Assembly: GCA_033085395.1 (NCBI GenBank) | Contig: JANQBS010000241.1 | Span: 1-59,243, forward strand | Source of the DNA: Xanthoparmelia taractica | Lineage: Eukaryota > Ascomycota > Lecanoromycetes > Lecanorales > Parmeliaceae | DNA length: 59,243 nucleotides | Direction of reading: 5' to 3' | Shown here: positions 55,701 through 59,243 of the stretch, piece by piece | Layout: every line of letters starts with the position of its first letter | Numbering within the stretch: the first letter of the stretch is position 1 | Made by a program: the position numbers and the translations under genes | The notes under the pieces: generated by a model | Told to the model about the DNA's origin: nothing | Seen by the model: only the letters and a program-made list of their open reading frames with translations | Database searches by the model: none

Positions 55701-56626
55701 TTCTTTCTTTTCAGCGATCGTTAATTCACTCGCTAGCTAAATCGTATATCTTAATATAAGATAAGTTAAGACTAAGATTATAAAGATCTATCTAATAAAC
55801 GTTAGATTAGCTTACGTTAATATGGGATATAAGGACCTTACGATATTTTATAACCCTTAGTTACAAAGAATTATTATTAATATTCGAAGTCTACGAGGCG
55901 AGGCTGAGATAAAAGAATATCGCCTAATTATTAAAGATCTATTATTATAGATATTTACTTATATTAGTTAAAAAGATAAGGCCGAAGTAACGCTCTATAC
56001 AGTCTTTTATCTCGTATTCGCCGTATTTCTTCGTATAGGCGAGTTTATATATATTACACGTAATTGTAAAGGCCGAGACTTCGAGCAATAATTTCTCACT
56101 CGTCGCTCGATAAGGCTATACGAGAAATATCTCGAACTTACACTTTTAATATTTAAAACGAATTCCTTTCGTTAAAGGATAATACTCACTATTATAACGT
56201 TAAATAATAACGCTTATATAGTGAAGATCTTACGACATCTCTTTAGATAAAAGATTATATTAAATAGTTCTTTCTTTTAATTAGATAAGGGCTCTTTTAT
56301 TAAAGAGCTAATTATCGACTAACTCCGTTAAATATTAACCTCGCTTAATGTAAGGGATTATTTTTTAGAGTACTTCTTTCGTAGAGGAACTACTATTTTA
56401 ATATGAGAGATAGATCTTAGCGACGATGAGATTATGCTATTAGGACGCTGGAAGTTCGATTTCTATCGTCTTTATATTATTACTTATTTTAAGCGAATTC
56501 TTATTATATTATAAAGATATTAATATCTTTTATCTTATTAGCGCTAATGCTAACGATACTCGTATCGTTAAATCGCTATGCGAAGCCTTCTACGAGATTC
56601 TTATATAACGTCTTTTAATTATTTGA

Positions 56627-57180
56627 GAGTTTTCTAGCGCTAAGACACGTTTAAGAGCTTATTTAGACCTATTAACGATCTCGCTAAGTCTATTAATTAT
56701 TAACCTTAGCGTTAGAACGACTTAATTATCTATCTATAATATTACTTAATCCCGATATATATATCTTTATAAATAAGAATACTAATCGAATAGTGAGACT
56801 ATAAGTTAATATATCTTATAATTTAGTTTCTATTTCAGATGCATACGCATATGCGGGGAACACGTATCCTCGAGAGCACTATATGTATAGGTCTTACATT
56901 ATTAGTTGACTCTTTATTCGAATTCTTCTCACTTAGAGTAATCGTATTCTTTATTTTATTCACTTACGCCTATATATAACTATCTAATTAGATACTCCAG
57001 GTCTATACCGCATAGATATAAGAAGTTTTCTAGCGCTAAGGCACGTTTAGAGATCTATCTAGATCTGCTAACGACCTAGCTGAGCCTACTAACTACTAAC
57101 CTTAGCGTTGGGACGACTCAATTATCTATCTATAGTACTACTTGGTCCCGATATGTATGTCTTCATGAATAAGAACACTA
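56627..57180 (+). repeat. B1-A2-B2 block, YR element copy 2
   Basis: Same lengths and order as copy 1 (158, 167, 158 bp, 70-bp spacer). It ends AAGAACACTA at 57,180, where the Copia sequence resumes. Confidence 0.88.
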
Positions 57181-57408
57181 ATTATCTTTCAATCGATTAT
57201 TTTATTATATAATTTAAACGCGTATTTCTAAGAGCTATAACGAGTGTTAAAATTATTAATATAGAATATATTAAAAGAGATAAGAAGTATCGTTCTTGAA
57301 TTATTAATCTATACGTCGAAGATAATACTATAGAACTTAATGTGAGCTAGATATCTCAACACACGCTTAGTAGTCTCTTAATAATTCTTTGAAAAATTAA
57401 TAAGAAAT
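57181..57408 (-). mobile_element. Ty1/Copia pol remnant, upstream half of the nested insertion
   Basis: The reverse strand reads QFLINFSKNY*ETTKRVLRY then YAFKLYNKIID, the Copia series (FxSxxxxxHWxAAKRVLRYL ... SGYxFxLxxxxISW). The protein order continues directly at 52,565. This half stops at the LTR at 57,409. Confidence 0.6.
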
Positions 57409-57669
57409 TGTAAGAGTAGAAGCAATTAGCGTAGGCTAATAGAACTCGCTTAACTCGCTTGCTAGGCTATAAGCTACGCATCAAGAGCGAGTATCTAGTA
57501 TACTTGACGGAAGTCTTAAATACTCGCGAATCTCCTTTTTCTTTCTTTCTTTCTTAGCTATTAGTTTACTTAATAATTTAGATAATTATTTTAATATCTA
57601 CGTTTCTTAATCTCGCTAATTATCTAACTATTACGTAGCTTTATTGAAAAGAGATCTTATTATCTTACA
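57409..57669 (+). repeat. 261-bp LTR (TGTAAG...CTTACA), second copy
   Basis: Same length and sequence family as 3,671-3,931, with imperfect conservation by transitions. The nearest flanking pentamers (GAAAT and ATTCT) do not match, so it is more likely one end of a longer insertion than a clean solo LTR. Confidence 0.65.
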
Positions 57670-58150
57670 ATTCTAATAGCTTCGTTCGCACGAAGCTATC
57701 TATTTAACTATAATAAGTAACTCGCGAGTTAATTTTATTAACTTGCGAAATAGAAACGTCTTATTATTTATTTATTAGCGACGTTTCTAATTCAATAGAC
57801 GAAGATAATAATCACAAAGATAACTCTTATTAAAATACGTCTACTTCGTAATTAAGTTATTAAGACGTTAATTATAATATCGATACGAAGTCTATTAACA
57901 CGATTGACGGAAATAATAATCGATAGAGTGTCGCACCTAATAACTTTATATTAATAAAGAAAGATTCTCGCCTTATAGACTTAATATAAATTTAATATTT
58001 TCGACTCTTAAAGCTTAATACTAAGAAGTAATTAATTATTAAAAAACTTAAGTTAATCGAAATATAAAATATATAAGAATATCGTCGCGAGTATAGCGAC
58101 GATTATTATCGCGATGCGAGTCGTAAGAAGATAAGCGTTATTTAAGTACC
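57670..58150. other. AT-rich RIPped sequence, with a hairpin; no gene
   Basis: Possibly internal sequence of the element that owns the LTR. A hairpin with stem AGCTTCGT and loop TCGC lies at about 57,679-57,698. The palindrome TAACTCGCGAGTTA follows at about 57,718-57,731. Confidence 0.45.
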
Positions 58151-58435
58151 TAACGGTAGAACTCGACGGTTTTGCGGTGCAAAACGGGTCAGGGGACGAT
58201 CTAATTGGGCCGCGTCGCCTTCCCGTCGCGGGCCGCGTGCCAAGAGGGCTTGGCGTTTTGCAGTGCAAAACAGCCGAAGGAAATCCAGCATAACTCGCCC
58301 CGATTGCATGCGGTGGAAATTCTGAAGAGTGCATTTTGTAGAGCTCGCCGAGAGCTATCCAACGCGCTATCGCCGACTAATATTGAATAAGAACTCATAT
58401 AGAAATTAATAAAATTCAAATACCGTGACAGGACT
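58151..58435. mobile_element. GC-richer, un-RIPped patch inside the AT block (MITE-like?)
   Basis: Composition jumps to GC-balanced and CA/TG dinucleotides reappear, with sharp borders on both sides. It contains two copies of a near-palindrome, GTTTTGCNGTGCAAAAC (about 58,169 and 58,254). Its end (about 58,322-58,385: GAAGAGTGCATTTTGTAG...) is related to 59,133-59,200. ORFs across it show no domain. It is probably a short non-autonomous element. Confidence 0.45.
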
Positions 58436-59012
58436 AGAGTGCGGGTACTCCCGAGAAGGTCTTGGCACGAAGCAATATTCTATTCCTCGGCCTAGATATT
58501 TAATATATTATAAATCTATAAAAAAAAGATTAAAATTTAGATTCGAATAAATATAGAGGTTTTTGAATTTTTTAAATCGAGCTAAAATTAAGAGAGTTAA
58601 TATTAGATTGAAATCTTAAGACTTAGAGATAGTCGAGCAAATACTTTCGAAGAAGTCTTAATACGAAGTTCAATTCCATTTCGCGCGCTATATATAGAAT
58701 ATAATTTAAATATAGAAAAAAAAGATAAATATTTAAATTAATGATAATTCTAAAAAATTTAAATTTTTTAAATTAAATAAAAATTAAATTTATTAGAATT
58801 AGAGTAAAATCTTAAGACTTAGAGATAGTCGTGCGCATACGTTTAAAGAAATTATAATATAAAGATCTATTTTATTTCTCGGGCTATATATTTAATATAA
58901 TAAAGTTTTATAAAAAAAATCTAATTATTTAAATTAATATTAAATCTAAAAAGTTTAAATTTTTTAAATGAAGTGAAAATTAAATTAATTAATATTAGAT
59001 TAAAAGCTATCA
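58430..59012. repeat. About 196-bp tandem repeat, three diverged units
   Basis: Unit starts align at about 58,479, 58,676 and 58,872 (spacing 197 and 196). Each contains a CTCGGCCTAGATATTTAA-like start, a TTTTTTAAAT core and ACTTAGAGATAGTCG near the end. An un-RIPped partial unit (CTAGAGTGCGGGTACTCCCG) precedes the array at about 58,430. The units differ mainly by RIP-type transitions. Confidence 0.65.
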
Positions 59013-59021
59013 AGTAGAGTT

Positions 59022-59112
59022 AGATCGTTTTGGGCCCAAAACGATCTCCCGGCTACTAAAATTCGGACCCAAAACGATCTAGTTTTTCATTCAAATCGTT
59101 TTGGGTACGAAT
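59022..59112. repeat. Hairpin cluster built on ATCGTTTTGGG
   Basis: A perfect 26-bp palindrome (59,022-59,047, centre GGGCCC) is followed by two arms of 18 bp that pair with one mismatch (59,061-59,078 and 59,095-59,112, 16-bp loop). ATCGTTTTGGG or its complement occurs four times. This is typical of inverted termini of a DNA transposon or its joined ends. Confidence 0.6.
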
Positions 59113-59243
59113 CCAATAAAAAAAAAAAGTTGAAGAGTACATTTTATAGTCCTCAATTAGGGCTTCAGATTGCGCTATTGCTAACTAAGATCGGATGTAT
59201 AGTTATTTCGAAATAAATTCTTGAAATAAATTCAAAAAACGTG

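Larger units (their letters stand above)
52566..57180 (+). mobile_element. YR retroelement copy 2 (DIRS/Ngaro-like), more heavily RIPped, nested in Copia
   Basis: 4,615 bp with exactly the copy-1 architecture: A1 52,566-52,732, B1 56,627-56,784, A2 56,786-56,952, B2 57,023-57,180. The reverse transcriptase motif now reads YLND (about 54,635; the Asp codon GAC has become AAC). It is followed by VDFLGIEFDSIL and further downstream a recognisable RNase H and connection region. Near the 3' end the recombinase segment is better than in copy 1: EYFFRRGTTIL, LSDDEIMLLGRW and KFDFYRLYI (about 56,370-56,490). Differences from copy 1 are almost all transitions. The flanks (52,565 and 57,181) are two halves of one Copia pol, so this is a nested insertion. 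Confidence 0.87.

Noticed and set aside
42556..57180. Interpreting the 4.6-kb elements as ordinary LTR retrotransposons
   Set aside because: The terminal sequences are not simple LTRs: the left end has only A, the right end has B-A-B. There are no TG...CA boundaries or target duplications, and a tyrosine recombinase rather than a DDE integrase ends the pol region.
57409..57669. Reading this LTR as a clean solo LTR with target-site duplication
   Set aside because: Flanking pentamers GAAAT and ATTCT do not match, and the Copia sequence on the left is not seen to continue on the right.
58053..58419. Overlapping ORFs of 93, 72 and 61 codons in the GC patch
   Set aside because: They run through inverted repeats, differ in strand and show no domain; they reflect the composition of a short mobile element.
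1..59243. tRNA or rRNA genes, CRISPR arrays, telomeric repeats
   Set aside because: I scanned by eye for tRNA arms, regularly spaced repeats and TTAGGG arrays and found none. A covariance-model scan would be needed to exclude a tRNA with certainty.

Overview
The window looks like nuclear DNA of a filamentous ascomycete (Pezizomycotina). Introns are short (about 50-75 nt) with CTAAC/CTGAC-type branch points. The recognisable proteins are fungal families: a CipC-like protein, a GT71 mannosyltransferase, a GH25 lysozyme, a fungal CCCH zinc-finger protein and an NRPS-like adenylation domain. Sharp blocks of extremely AT-rich sequence alternate with gene-bearing, GC-balanced islands. The AT-rich blocks are nearly devoid of CpA/TpG but keep CpG, which is the signature of repeat-induced point mutation (RIP). 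I cannot name the species.

Layout. (1) 1-5,340 is an AT block holding a RIP-decayed Ty3/Gypsy chromovirus (integrase, chromodomain-like segment, 261-bp LTR). (2) 5,340-42,555 is a gene island. In order it holds: a D-amino-acid-oxidase-family flavoenzyme; a truncated footprint of the tyrosine-recombinase retroelement found later; an NRPS-like adenylation enzyme with two introns; a decayed reverse-strand gene; a mucin-like secreted Ser/Thr-rich protein; a GT71 alpha-mannosyltransferase; a CipC-like protein with a Gly-rich repeat tail; an unknown protein; a Nudix hydrolase; a small secreted 4-Cys protein; a broken membrane-anchored ankyrin gene, divergent from an unknown membrane protein gene; a GH25 lysozyme (7 exons); and a secreted multicopper oxidase (5 exons). 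(3) 42,556-47,171 is a RIP-decayed YR retroelement (DIRS/Ngaro-like) inserted into an F-box gene, whose two halves flank it. (4) 47,172-52,068 is a short island with the rest of the F-box gene, a CCCH zinc-finger gene and a Copia-type LTR. (5) 52,069-59,243 is a second AT block. It holds a Copia pol remnant split by a second copy of the YR element, another 261-bp LTR, an un-RIPped GC patch, a tandem repeat of about 196 bp, and a cluster of hairpins.

Most interesting points. The two 4.6-kb elements have the complete A1-[pol]-B1-A2-B2 split-direct-repeat architecture (A = 167 bp, B = 158 bp in both copies), a YLDD reverse transcriptase and a C-terminal tyrosine recombinase, although no ORF is left. 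The multicopper oxidase reads through correctly only if one intron is AT-AC and another GC-AG. The neighbouring lysozyme gene also needs a GC-AG intron. Several genes near the RIPped repeats carry lesions consistent with CAG->TAG changes.

The genes do not form one obvious pathway. Secreted or cell-surface functions are frequent (mucin-like protein, mannosyltransferase, lysozyme, oxidase, small secreted protein). The oxidase plus adenylation domain plus decayed gene at 6.5-14.2 kb could be the remains of a small secondary-metabolite locus; that is inference. All family assignments come from reading translated sequence and from memory of the families; no database search was run.
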